Shown here: piece by piece, positions 34,204 through 42,790 of the stretch | How the letters are laid out: every line of letters begins with the position of its first letter | Position numbering within the stretch: the first letter of the stretch is position 1 | NCBI GenBank assembly: GCA_964501725.1 | Contig: CAZCTO010000001.1 | Coordinates: forward strand, 1-64,000 | Reading direction: 5' to 3' | DNA: 64,000 nucleotides | Source: CAZCTO01 sp964501725 | GTDB taxonomy: Bacteria > Bacillota > Clostridia > Saccharofermentanales > Saccharofermentanaceae | Made by a program: the position numbers and the translations under genes | Notes under the pieces: model-generated | What the model saw: the letters and a program-made list of their open reading frames with translations, nothing else | Databases searched by the model: none | Told to the model about the DNA's origin: nothing

Positions 34204-35553
34204 ATTATGATTGTTTCAAAGTTTGGCGGGTCCTCTCTGGCAGATGCGCAACAGATTAAGAAAGCTTGCGATATTGTTCTTAGTGATCCCAGCAGGAAAA
34301 TAATAGTTGTGTCTGCTCCCGGAAAAAGGTCACCATCCGATTCGAAGATCACCGACATGCTCATTTCGCTAGCTAGCGAAAAGCTTTCGGGTATGTCCGG
34401 TAATAAAATATCGGAAAATATTTTGCAACGGTTTTCGGACATAGCAAAAGAGTTATTAATCGAGGATATTATTCCTTCGCTTAAAGAGCATGTTAAGCTA
34501 ATCGTCGATGCCGAAATAGTGAACAAAGATAGATACATGGATTCCGTGAAATCTCTCGGCGAAGACCTGTCTGCCAGACTTGTTGCAACTTATCTTAACT
34601 CAATCGGCAGCAAAGCAGTCTATTGTAATCCCAAAGTAGTTGGACTTTACCTGGAATTACACTCCGGAAGAGCTAACGTTTTGCCTGAATCTTATGAGAA
34701 TCTTGCTGATTTACGTGAGATTGACGGCATTTGTGTTTTCCCCGGATTTTATGGATATTCTAAAGAAGGCGAAGTAATTACTTTTTCACGCGGCGGATCA
34801 GATATTACCGGTTCAATATTGTCTGCTGCTGTCGGTGCTGAAGTTTATGAGAACTGGACGGATGTTGATTGCGTCTATGCGGTTAATCCCTCATTGGTCG
34901 ATCAGCCTTTTCCGATTCGTGAAATTACATATGATGAGATGCGCGAGCTTGCATATGCAGGGTTTTCTGTTTTGCATGAGGAAGCACTGTATCCGGCATT
35001 CAGAAAAGGGATCCCTGTTCACATTCTTAATACTAATAATCCTTCATGCCGCGGGACAAGAATCGTTTCAAAGCGAGCTGCTTATGACTCATTGGTTACG
35101 GGAATCGCCGGTGAAAAAGGCTTCTGCACACTTAATCTCAAGAAGTACTTAATGAACCGCGAAATCGGTTTTATCGTAAAAGTGCTTCAAATAATTGCCG
35201 ACGAGGGTTTATCAGTTGAACATATCCCTTCAGGTATCGATTCTATTTCGATCATTTTAAGGTCAGCGGATTTTACTGCCGACAAAGAGAGAAGGATTAT
35301 CGAAAGAATCAGTCTTGAGCTTCAAATTGATGAATTGTCAGTCGACAGAAATCTGGCAATTGTTATGATCGTCGGTGAAGCTATGGCTCGTACAGTCGGA
35401 ACAACGGCAAGAGCTGCGTATGCACTCGGCAAAGCCGGAATTAACCTCGAAATCATCAATCAAGGCGCGTCAGAAATTTCGGTGATGTTCGGTATCAAAG
35501 AAGAATATTGCTCATACGCTGTTCGCGAGTTATACAAGGAATTTTTCAAATAG
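34201..35553 (+). CDS. lysC: Aspartokinase
   Basis: Phosphorylates aspartate, the entry step to lysine, threonine, methionine and diaminopimelate. The 450-residue monofunctional enzyme has the kinase N-terminus IVSKFGGSSLADA, the nucleotide and aspartate site FSRGGSDITGSILSA, and two C-terminal ACT domains that bind amino-acid effectors (about 300-450, ending IEIINQ-like EIINQGASEISVMFG). It is of the ThrA/LysC III length class. The gene is single on the plus strand with its own promoter and terminator. Which end product inhibits it cannot be read from sequence. Confidence 0.92.
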   Translation: MIMIVSKFGGSSLADAQQIKKACDIVLSDPSRKIIVVSAPGKRSPSDSKITDMLISLASEKLSGMSGNKISENILQRFSDIAKELLIEDIIPSLKEHVKLIVDAEIVNKDRYMDSVKSLGEDLSARLVATYLNSIGSKAVYCNPKVVGLYLELHSGRANVLPESYENLADLREIDGICVFPGFYGYSKEGEVITFSRGGSDITGSILSAAVGAEVYENWTDVDCVYAVNPSLVDQPFPIREITYDEMRELAYAGFSVLHEEALYPAFRKGIPVHILNTNNPSCRGTRIVSKRAAYDSLVTGIAGEKGFCTLNLKKYLMNREIGFIVKVLQIIADEGLSVEHIPSGIDSISIILRSADFTADKERRIIERISLELQIDELSVDRNLAIVMIVGEAMARTVGTTARAAYALGKAGINLEIINQGASEISVMFGIKEEYCSYAVRELYKEFFK

Positions 35554-35572
35554 CGTTTTTCGCAAAAATGAA

Positions 35573-35605
35573 TAAAGCGCCCGATCAAATTGATTGGGCG
35601 CTTTA
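35573..35605. terminator. Bidirectional terminator between aspartokinase and PP2C/SH3 gene
   Basis: TAAAGCGCCC and GGGCGCTTTA form the base of a long stem with an A+T-rich top (GATCAAATTGATT also pairs). T tracts result on both strands, so it can serve both convergent genes. Confidence 0.88.
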
Positions 35606-35638
35606 CTAATATGATTTTGGGGATCAATCAGCAGTCGT

Positions 35639-37324
35639 TTAAATAGTTGTTTCTGCAGGAGTTGTCTCTGTAGGAGTGATCGTTGGCGTAGGAGACGTTG
35701 TAGTTGTGGGTGTGGTATCTGTTGATTCAGTTGGTTCATTTGATTCTGTTGGTTCAGTTGATTCATTTGATTCTGTTGGTTCTGTTGGTTCAGTTGGTTC
35801 TGATGTTTCTTTTGTAATATCTGTTTCTTCAGAAGTTGGTGTGGTTGGCTTAGGTGTCGGAGACGGAGTAATCTTTATATATTCCGGAATAGGTGTCGGA
35901 TCAGCCGACATAACCGGAATTGGATCTCCTAAGGTCGGATCAGTGTCTGAAAGCATTCCAATCATAACATATCCCGTATTTCCGGAGTTTGTCACTACTT
36001 TTTCAAATGATATACCGGATGAAATAAGTTTTACCGCCTCGCCCCGCGAAAGTTCTTGCAGGACTGGCGAATCGAGTGATTCATCAGCAAAAACGGATAT
36101 ATGGTCACTGATGGAATACATAACCTTATTCAAACTTTCATCTAAGTCTACAGTATTAGAAATTGTCGGGTTCTTATTTTCGGTCCAGTTTCCATAATTC
36201 ATCACAACATACATGCCACCATATCCGATAAGAAAGCAGCAAACAAAGATTCCTATAGCAATAAAAATTTCCAATATTATCTTTTTAAGTTTACTGTCTT
36301 TTTGATTCGGCGAGTCATGATCTTCGCGTCGGTTTGCTTTGATGGACATATCGTCTTCCTGAGTATGCTCCCCTCCAGTATCATTGGCGCTCTTGGGCAA
36401 GGATTTCGGTATCGGAGGATTTTGTGCGGGTATCGGTGATGCCGATACTGTTGAATGAGGTTTTGCAACAGGAATTACTTGAGATGATTGAGGTTGAACC
36501 GGAATCGATGGCTGAATCACTAAAACACTTTCAACTTTGAAAACAACAGCGGAAACACCGCCTTTTGCGCCGCTTTGTAAAGCGGCAGAAGCAAACTCTG
36601 ATGCCTTTGTCTCGGGCGAAGCTTGCTTTGATGATATGAAGGCAAGAACGGATGGTTGCAAAAACTGTGCAATCCCTACACCAAACAGCATAATTTCATC
36701 ATTATCCTGCAACTTAAAATGAATTTTTTTCTCAGGAACAACAGGACCGTCCTGAGGAAATCTCCCAAGGTACTGAGTCAAAACATTCCGTTCAGGATGA
36801 GCATTCTCTGCTTCTCTTGAAATTGCGCCTAATTGAACATACCGATGGGCAACGGTTTGATCCTCAGTTAATGATATTACCTTCCCTTTTCTGAAAAGAT
36901 ATGCACGCGTATTGCCAATACTAAGTATTCTAAGCACGTCACCTTCTATTATAAGCATTGTAAAAGATAGTCTTAGCGGTGCCCCGTTATTGGAAACTGA
37001 AATATTACATACCATTTGGTTCAAAACATTGACTACTTGATTGGAAAATGACTCGTAATCAATCACTGCCTTGGTCTGTGTTTGCTTTACGATATTAGAA
37101 AAAGCATTAATGACATTCTGAAGAGATGATGCGGCTATATTATCCGAGCCCTGTGCAGAGAATATAGCTGATATTTGAATCGGCGAAGTTGATTTTGCAG
37201 ACCTCACAAAAGTGTTGGAGTATTCACCGGGAAGCCTGTAAATGCTATGGAAAAAAACATTTTCCTGTGGCAGGCCAAGCGCTTTGTTAGTTTCACAGAT
37301 TGCAGAGGAAATCGTTCTGCTCAT
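35639..37324 (-). CDS. Membrane protein with inactive-looking PP2C domain, SH3 domain and Thr/Pro/Glu-rich tail
   Basis: The 561-residue protein has a cytoplasmic PPM/PP2C-like domain at about 25-265. Core strands are recognisable (IGNTRAYLFRKGKVISLTED at 136-155; HPERNVLTQYLG at 176-187), but the metal-binding positions are replaced: the DGMGG site reads AQGSD, VGDSRAY reads IGNTRAY, and the SDG site reads FGVG (214-217). A proline-rich linker (270-315) precedes one membrane helix (349-371). Outside the membrane come a bacterial SH3-like domain (about 403-457) and a low-complexity tail (486-561) of T, P, E and S encoded partly by 9-base repeats. The ATG overlaps the LCP stop by one base. I infer a pseudophosphatase sensor tied to wall assembly. 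Confidence 0.75.
   Translation of the reverse strand: MSRTISSAICETNKALGLPQENVFFHSIYRLPGEYSNTFVRSAKSTSPIQISAIFSAQGSDNIAASSLQNVINAFSNIVKQTQTKAVIDYESFSNQVVNVLNQMVCNISVSNNGAPLRLSFTMLIIEGDVLRILSIGNTRAYLFRKGKVISLTEDQTVAHRYVQLGAISREAENAHPERNVLTQYLGRFPQDGPVVPEKKIHFKLQDNDEIMLFGVGIAQFLQPSVLAFISSKQASPETKASEFASAALQSGAKGGVSAVVFKVESVLVIQPSIPVQPQSSQVIPVAKPHSTVSASPIPAQNPPIPKSLPKSANDTGGEHTQEDDMSIKANRREDHDSPNQKDSKLKKIILEIFIAIGIFVCCFLIGYGGMYVVMNYGNWTENKNPTISNTVDLDESLNKVMYSISDHISVFADESLDSPVLQELSRGEAVKLISSGISFEKVVTNSGNTGYVMIGMLSDTDPTLGDPIPVMSADPTPIPEYIKITPSPTPKPTTPTSEETDITKETSEPTEPTEPTESNESTEPTESNEPTESTDTTPTTTTSPTPTITPTETTPAETTI
35721..35801 (-). repeat. Nine copies of a 9-base in-frame tandem repeat
   Basis: On the plus strand the units vary around GTTGGTTCA, GTTGATTCA and TTTGATTCT, all 9 bases with no gaps. 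On the coding strand they give T-E-P and S-N-E type triplets in the extracytoplasmic tail. Such repeats can change copy number by slippage while keeping the frame. Confidence 0.85.
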
Positions 37325-38490
37325 TATGATTCCCCCCAAATATATTCATGAAGTGCCGCTACCTGATTTTCCCAGTCAACGACCATCATCCATGGACTTT
37401 GCTGAACAGAATACAGCCCATCTTCAGGAACACGATACTCTGACATATTCTTTATCAATGAGGTTCCGGATGTACCTACACGAACCAAATCAATCGAATT
37501 CATATTTGTCTCAAACAATCCGGCGAGATCTTCAAGAATGGCCAACTGTTTAGCTTTACTGAGTAATGAAACTTTTTTCATCAGTGCGGATACCAGCGTT
37601 CTTTGTCTGCTCGTTCGAACAAAATCAGAATCACTGTATCTTATTCTTGCCCAGGCAACCGCTTGAACTCCGGATAATGTTTGATATCCCTCATGAGTCA
37701 GATAGGAAACACTGGTTCCGAACAAAGAATTCTGCTCATCAATATTAATGTTTGCGTATTTTACTTCCTGACTCTTTACTTCCAGTTCTATTCCCCCAAT
37801 TTGATCTATAACCCGAGAAGAACTGTTAAAATCCAACATAACAAATCGCTGTATATCCAAACCATAATTATCATTTATGGTGTTGATCAACAACCCGATT
37901 CCGCCGTATGCATATGCGTGACCCAACTTATCCAAACTGCTTCTTCCCTCTATTGTCACCCCTGTGTCTCTCATAAGAGATACAAGTTTGATTTCTTTCG
38001 ATTTGTCATCCAAAGAAACGATCATAATCGCATCCGCACGGCACTGAACGTCATCAGAGCCACGGGAGTCAACTCCGAATACCAGAATGTTTTCTACATG
38101 CTTGTCTTTTTGTGCCACTTCTTTGATCGGGAACTCAGGATCCACGAAGACTCGGGTATGTCCTCCATCGGACCAAGACGATGACGTATTACCGGTCAAA
38201 TCAACATCGTCAAGAGACCCGATATCAATCGGTTTATAATCTTCCGCTTTAACAAAAGGCGTACTGACAAAAGTGGCTCCGAAAACATCCATTCCGTACT
38301 TAAGCGCACCGGTTCCCAGGCCAATAATAGCAATAAGAAAATAAACCAAAATTCGAACAATAATCTTTTTAACCGATTTATTTGGTTTGACCCAATGGTT
38401 TCTCGAATTCGATGTACTTGAACGGTTAGTTTGGGGTGATGGTGCAACCCTTATATCGCTCGGCGCAGAACGCCGCGTTTTGTTATTCAT
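37324..38490 (-). CDS. LytR-CpsA-Psr (LCP) family protein
   Basis: Membrane enzyme class that transfers teichoic acid or capsule polymers from undecaprenyl carriers to peptidoglycan. The 388-residue product has a basic, Ser/Asn-rich cytoplasmic N-terminus (about 1-45), one membrane helix (about 47-67) and an extracytoplasmic LCP domain. Typical segments are ILVFGVDSRGSDDVQCRADAI (conserved Arg and Asp near the lipid phosphate), LVSLMRDTGVTI, KLGHAYAYGG and WARIRYSDSDFVRTSRQR. ATG 38490 has GAGGAG upstream. It is followed at once by the PP2C/SH3 gene and preceded by a good promoter. Confidence 0.93.
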   Translation of the reverse strand: MNNKTRRSAPSDIRVAPSPQTNRSSTSNSRNHWVKPNKSVKKIIVRILVYFLIAIIGLGTGALKYGMDVFGATFVSTPFVKAEDYKPIDIGSLDDVDLTGNTSSSWSDGGHTRVFVDPEFPIKEVAQKDKHVENILVFGVDSRGSDDVQCRADAIMIVSLDDKSKEIKLVSLMRDTGVTIEGRSSLDKLGHAYAYGGIGLLINTINDNYGLDIQRFVMLDFNSSSRVIDQIGGIELEVKSQEVKYANINIDEQNSLFGTSVSYLTHEGYQTLSGVQAVAWARIRYSDSDFVRTSRQRTLVSALMKKVSLLSKAKQLAILEDLAGLFETNMNSIDLVRVGTSGTSLIKNMSEYRVPEDGLYSVQQSPWMMVVDWENQVAALHEYIWGES

Positions 38491-38524
38491 AAGTATCTCC
38501 TCATATCTTAGGACAGATGGCAAC

Positions 38525-38553
38525 ATAATAATTTATTTTCACTTCAAATTCAA
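38525..38553 (-). promoter_or_regulatory. Promoter of the LCP operon
   Basis: On the minus strand, TTGAAT (38553-38548) and TATTAT (38530-38525) have a 17-base spacer, about 35 bases before the LCP start. Confidence 0.6.
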
Positions 38554-38641
38554 CGTGCAATAATTCGTCCACAACATTTGATGATCTCATTCAAATACTT
38601 GTGGTAAAATAAACAGAACGCAAAATAAATCGAGGTGAGAT

Positions 38642-39844
38642 ATGATAACAGTATTTTCGAGAAGCTCTATACAGGTCAAATCTATTTCAATTATCATTAT
38701 TCTGCTCATGATAATCCCGTTGGCAGTATCATGTTCAGGAATAACAAAAGAAACCTTTCAATCTGATTTTCAGTCATCAACTGCAACAACTACTACTGCT
38801 GTAACCACGGAATCGCAAGAACCGACAACTTCTACTACAACCGGAACTACAGAAACGACTAGTAACGGAATGGCAGTTAATCCGCTAACCGGCATCCAAG
38901 ACATGGATCCGCTTAATGTGGGGAAAAGATCCATTGCAATTGTTGTAAATAACCATTATAAATCGATCCCGCAAAGAGGAATCAGCAAGGCTGATGTTAT
39001 TTATGAATATGAAACCGAGAGTGGACAGACACGATTACTGGCACTGTTCGCCGATATTACCCAAGTACCTGAGATAGGATCTCTTCGGAGTGCAAGAGTA
39101 ATCAGCTCGCACTTAGCAGCCGGAACTAATTCAATATTCGTTCATTTCGGATACAATATTCGTGTCCCGAGTGAGATTAAAAAATATGGTATAAATAACA
39201 TTGACGGCAATAATTATTGTCAGGGACATGGAACCTCTGAAAATGGTTCGATTACCTTGGAAGGAAATCTCTTTTTCTGGCGCGACGACGTTTGGAGAGA
39301 TACCCGATCCGGAATAGAGCACACTGCCGTTACAAACGGTGAGCAGCTTCTGCGTGCAATTGAATTTAAGAAATATTCTCTTGATGGAGAAACTCCTAAC
39401 ATGTTCAATTTCGTAGACTCTGATTCTGAATCTCTGCTCAGCGGATCAGCTTGTACTGATTTGAAGATATTCTTTTCGAAAACAAACGATGACTCTAATT
39501 TTGTATATGATGAAGAATACCAGATGTACTCAAAGAATCAGTACAACGGTACCCCGCAAATTGATGAAACAACAGGCGAGCAGATTTATGTGAAAAATGT
39601 TTTTGTTCTCTATGCCAAGATTAAATCGCATGGAGATTCAACAATTGACGCATATCTTGAGGAAGGTGGTTCTGGATACTACGCTTCCGAAGGAAAAATT
39701 ATTCCTATTACTTGGACCAAAGATACACCGGTAGATCCGATAATTATAAAAGATGTTAACGGTGATGAAGTACAAGTTAATTCCGGAAACAGCTTTGTTA
39801 ACATCGTAAGAGACTCTAGGAAAGATCAAACGACCTGGTCATAA
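38642..39844 (+). CDS. DUF3048 domain lipoprotein
   Basis: The 400-residue exported protein has a hydrophobic signal (about 14-29) and a lipobox LAVSC, so lipidation at Cys31 is expected after cleavage by LspA. A Thr/Ser-rich linker (about 45-77) leads to the DUF3048 domain with NPLTGIQ, KRSIAIVVNNH, ADVIYEYETESGQTRLLALF and IGSLRSARV. A C-terminal region continues to 400. Function is unknown, though relatives such as YerB occur as surface lipoproteins. GAGGTGA precedes the ATG. It is divergent from the LCP gene, which is consistent with an envelope role. Confidence 0.9.
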   Translation: MITVFSRSSIQVKSISIIIILLMIIPLAVSCSGITKETFQSDFQSSTATTTTAVTTESQEPTTSTTTGTTETTSNGMAVNPLTGIQDMDPLNVGKRSIAIVVNNHYKSIPQRGISKADVIYEYETESGQTRLLALFADITQVPEIGSLRSARVISSHLAAGTNSIFVHFGYNIRVPSEIKKYGINNIDGNNYCQGHGTSENGSITLEGNLFFWRDDVWRDTRSGIEHTAVTNGEQLLRAIEFKKYSLDGETPNMFNFVDSDSESLLSGSACTDLKIFFSKTNDDSNFVYDEEYQMYSKNQYNGTPQIDETTGEQIYVKNVFVLYAKIKSHGDSTIDAYLEEGGSGYYASEGKIIPITWTKDTPVDPIIIKDVNGDEVQVNSGNSFVNIVRDSRKDQTTWS

Positions 39845-39849
39845 TCAAG

Positions 39850-39892
39850 ACACGCTAACAAGGAATAATTTGTTTATTCCTTGTTAGCGTGT
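39850..39892. terminator. Long hairpin at convergent gene ends
   Basis: ACACGCTAACAAGGAATAA and its exact complement form a 19-base-pair stem with a five-base loop. The minus-strand VanZ-like gene ends inside the stem (its TAA is at 39874-39876). U-tracts are weak on both sides, so termination efficiency is uncertain. Confidence 0.75.
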
Positions 39893-40416
39893 TGCATTTT
39901 GCTTGCGACAAACACAATAGCATGAATTATACGTATGAAAATAAGCACAGCTAGTCCGCCGGCAATACCAATAAGAACGTCAATTATACTTCCGTTTCTT
40001 TCAAACACAAATATTTGATGATATTCATCAAAGACCGAATATAAAACGGTTGCCCACAATGCGAAGGCCGCGTTCATCTCAAAGCCTGATTTCATGTCTG
40101 TAGATGATGGCTCAACGAATGATTTCTTGTCAGTTATTCTTACAGTGGAAGCAAATGATATATATGATAAAGCCGTAAGAACGCCAAATTCAAAAGCATG
40201 TGCTGATTTCTGGATGAAAAATGATGATACATCAATATCAAACCTATCGCGAAGAAAAGCAAGCACAGCATTACTTCTTGACAAAGATTCCTGCCCGGAT
40301 TCCGCCGAAAGATAGAAAATGAACCACATCCATGCTAATACCATTATCCACAAGAATAATGACAGAAAAAGAAAAATCCAGTTGATAGATCTTTCCTGAT
40401 GAATGTCTACCTCCAT
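39874..40416 (-). CDS. VanZ-like membrane protein
   Basis: The 180-residue protein has a cytoplasmic start, a first membrane helix with WMWFIFYLSAESGQ (the FxxS.Q-type VanZ signature), IQKSAHAFEFGVLTALSY containing the conserved K-x-x-H-x-x-E-[FY]-x-x-L pattern, YSVFDEYHQIFVFERNGSIIDVL, and a last helix near 152-170. VanZ relatives are linked to low-level glycopeptide resistance and to cell-surface functions, but this one has no van cluster around it. The role is unknown. GGGGGGGAAC lies directly before the ATG. Confidence 0.87.
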   Translation of the reverse strand: MEVDIHQERSINWIFLFLSLFLWIMVLAWMWFIFYLSAESGQESLSRSNAVLAFLRDRFDIDVSSFFIQKSAHAFEFGVLTALSYISFASTVRITDKKSFVEPSSTDMKSGFEMNAAFALWATVLYSVFDEYHQIFVFERNGSIIDVLIGIAGGLAVLIFIRIIHAIVFVASKMQHANKE

Positions 40417-40469
40417 TGTTCCCCCCCATTGAGCCTTATTATGGCTTCAGTCTACCATACTTCCCGTCT

Positions 40470-40940
40470 TTATTGATTTGACTTACTTTTAAGTGATCTG
40501 GCAATATCCATTGCTGCTGATTTCTTAGCCATAGTCTCTCGCTTATCGTAATTCTGCTTTCCTTTTGCTAAAGCTACCTCAAGTTTTGCAATTCCATTTT
40601 TAAAGTAACATTTTGTTGGAATAAGAGTGAGACCATCCTGTTTCACAATGGAGTACAGCCGCACGATCTCGCGTCTATGCATAAGCAACTTGCGAATACG
40701 CATTGGGTCTTGATTAAATCGATTCCCTTGCTCATAAGGACTGATATGTGCCCCAATCAACCACATTTCTGCATTCTTGACCTGTATATAGCTTTCCTTT
40801 AAGTTGATTTTACCGGCACGAAGCGACTTCACCTCTGTCCCGGTAAGTACAAGTCCAGCTTCAAACTTATCCTGAATAAAATATTCATGATAAGCTTTTC
40901 TGTTTTCGGCAATTATCTTTATTGGTTTATCACTGGTCAT
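40470..40940 (-). CDS. smpB: SsrA-binding protein SmpB
   Basis: Partner of tmRNA in ribosome rescue. The 156-residue product has the β-barrel motifs ENRKAYHEYFIQ, AGLVLTGTEVKSLRAG, NLKESYIQV, SPYEQGNRFNQDP and RKLLMHRREI, and a basic C-terminal tail that inserts in the ribosome. Length is normal. I did not find the ssrA gene in this window. It lies ten bases after tsaD and upstream of the VanZ-like gene. Confidence 0.95.
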   Translation of the reverse strand: MTSDKPIKIIAENRKAYHEYFIQDKFEAGLVLTGTEVKSLRAGKINLKESYIQVKNAEMWLIGAHISPYEQGNRFNQDPMRIRKLLMHRREIVRLYSIVKQDGLTLIPTKCYFKNGIAKLEVALAKGKQNYDKRETMAKKSAAMDIARSLKSKSNQ

Positions 40941-40949
40941 TATTTCGTC

Positions 40950-41960
40950 CTATTCTTCGAATGAATACGATGGATGAGCATTCATAGACAAGTCATCCCG
41001 AATGCCTTTTCGGTATGAATAATATCCTGCTGAAGCAACCATAGATGCATTATCGGTACACAATTTTACGGGTGGGAAAAAAACTTGAATTCCTGCCTCT
41101 TTTGTTCGCTCTACTATTTTGGCTCTTAAAAATGTATTTGCACTGACCCCCCCCGCCATACACAAAGTATAACACTTATACCTTAAGCATGCATTTACGC
41201 TGTTCTCTACAAGCACTTCAGAAATTGCATTTTGATAGCTCGCAGCAAAGTCAGCAAGCATGAAATCTTGACCGCTCATTTGGAGTTGATTAATCATATT
41301 CAGTGCATGTGTTTTAATGCCGCTGAATGAGAAATCAAAAGAATTTACAAATGTTGTTTTAGGAAATGAGTACTTGTTTATGTTACCCTTTTGACCTGCT
41401 AAATCCATTTTGGGACCGCCCGGATACCCCAGACCGATCACTCTTGCAATTTTATCTATAGCTTCTCCCGCGGCATCATCTCTGGTCTTACCAAGGATCT
41501 TAATACAATGATAATCTTCAACATGAACAATTTCCGTGTGCCCGCCCGAAACAATTAGTCCAATAAATGGCGGTTTTAGATCTTTATTGGATAGATAGTT
41601 TGCAGCTATGTGCGACTCAATGTGTCCGACGCCGATCAATGGCAATCCGGTAACTTCCGAAAGGCCCTTCGCTGCAGATATGCCGACAAGTAATGCCCCA
41701 ACAAGCCCCGGGCCTTTTGTGACACAAATAGCATCAATTTCTTTGAGACTTATACCGGCCTCATTGAGCGCTTGTGATATACAAGGAATAACCGATTCAA
41801 CGTGCATTCTTGAGGCAATTTCCGGAACAACGCCTCCGTACCTGCTATGAAAATCAGCTTGAGACGCAACCACATCAGATAGGATTACTCTGCCATCCGC
41901 AACAACTGCAGCTGCTGTTTCATCACATGAAGACTCGATTCCAAGTGTTAATATGCTCAC
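40950..41960 (-). CDS. tsaD: tRNA N6-threonylcarbamoyladenosine transferase TsaD
   Basis: Installs t6A37 on ANN-decoding tRNAs together with TsaB, TsaC and TsaE. The 336-residue product has GIESSCDETAAAVV at the start, the metal-binding HIESH pair (about 111-115), LIVSGGHTEIV, and the C-terminal GGVSANTFLRAK and CTDNASMVASAGY. Length is standard. TsaB and TsaE are not in the window. It lies between uppP and smpB, with ten- to twenty-base gaps. Confidence 0.95.
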   Translation of the reverse strand: MSILTLGIESSCDETAAAVVADGRVILSDVVASQADFHSRYGGVVPEIASRMHVESVIPCISQALNEAGISLKEIDAICVTKGPGLVGALLVGISAAKGLSEVTGLPLIGVGHIESHIAANYLSNKDLKPPFIGLIVSGGHTEIVHVEDYHCIKILGKTRDDAAGEAIDKIARVIGLGYPGGPKMDLAGQKGNINKYSFPKTTFVNSFDFSFSGIKTHALNMINQLQMSGQDFMLADFAASYQNAISEVLVENSVNACLRYKCYTLCMAGGVSANTFLRAKIVERTKEAGIQVFFPPVKLCTDNASMVASAGYYSYRKGIRDDLSMNAHPSYSFEE

Positions 41961-41979
41961 TGAATTTCCGCCTCGTTAC

Positions 41980-42771
41980 TTACATAAATATATGAAATAC
42001 ATATTGATCCAGCCCTATCGCAATACCAAGCAGGATGACATAAACTGCACAAACAATGATTCCTTTTCGCGTGAGTTTCTTAATCATTAAGGACATTGTA
42101 AAATAACCGACAATTGCAGAGATTACAACACCAATCAAAGTACAGATCATGGTATTGTTGGTAAGAACATAGTCTCCGCTCATTATGTCCATAATGTCCA
42201 TAACAAAAGAACCTAAGATTGCAGGAATTGACATTAAGAAAGCAAAACGAATTGCGTCTTCCCTCTTGATACCCCTCCCCATAAGGGTAACCATGCAGCT
42301 ACCGGAACGGGATATACCCGGCGTAATTGCTATTGCTTGAGCGATCCCGACAAGAAACGCATCAAGCCATCCAATTTGAGACATCGTCTTTTTTCCTTCT
42401 TTAATAAAAAATGTAGAAAGAAGGATCAGCCCCGTTATTACAAGAGCCGCCCAAAGAAACGTTCCGCCAAAAGCCGCATCAATCAAATCACCCAACAGTA
42501 ATACAGCTATTACCGCAGGTATAGTTGCTACTGCAAGAAGCCATGTCAGTTTACCAAATAAATTCTTAAGTATTCCGACAATTTCTTTTCTCATTACGAT
42601 GAATATGGCGATTAAAGTGCCAAGATGCAGCATCGAAAAATAGAAAACAAGATTTTCCTCCTGAATTCCAAAGATCTTCTCTGTCAATACCAGATGTCCT
42701 GTACTGGAAACAGGAAGAAATTCTGTTAATCCTTGAACAATTCCAAAAATAATAGCCTGCCAATAATTCAT
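41980..42771 (-). CDS. uppP: Undecaprenyl-diphosphate phosphatase UppP/BacA
   Basis: Recycles undecaprenyl pyrophosphate for peptidoglycan and other wall polymers; overexpression gives bacitracin resistance. The 263-residue polytopic protein has the motifs GLTEFLPVSSTGHLVL (catalytic Glu/Ser region) and TPGISRSGSCMVTLMGRG, then DAIRFAFLMSIPAILG, and about eight membrane helices. It follows the pseudo-hydrolase gene by 20 bases and belongs to the envelope-related block with CorA upstream and the LCP and VanZ genes downstream. Confidence 0.95.
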   Translation of the reverse strand: MNYWQAIIFGIVQGLTEFLPVSSTGHLVLTEKIFGIQEENLVFYFSMLHLGTLIAIFIVMRKEIVGILKNLFGKLTWLLAVATIPAVIAVLLLGDLIDAAFGGTFLWAALVITGLILLSTFFIKEGKKTMSQIGWLDAFLVGIAQAIAITPGISRSGSCMVTLMGRGIKREDAIRFAFLMSIPAILGSFVMDIMDIMSGDYVLTNNTMICTLIGVVISAIVGYFTMSLMIKKLTRKGIIVCAVYVILLGIAIGLDQYVFHIFM

Positions 42772-42790
42772 ATCTCTTTTCCTCTTTCAT

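Noticed and set aside
35721..35801. Short regular repeats that might be a CRISPR array
   Set aside because: The units are 9 bases, contiguous and without spacers, and they encode part of a protein tail. No cas genes are present.
40417..40469. tmRNA (ssrA) gene next to smpB
   Set aside because: The gap is 53 bases and contains no tRNA-like ends or tag-coding frame.
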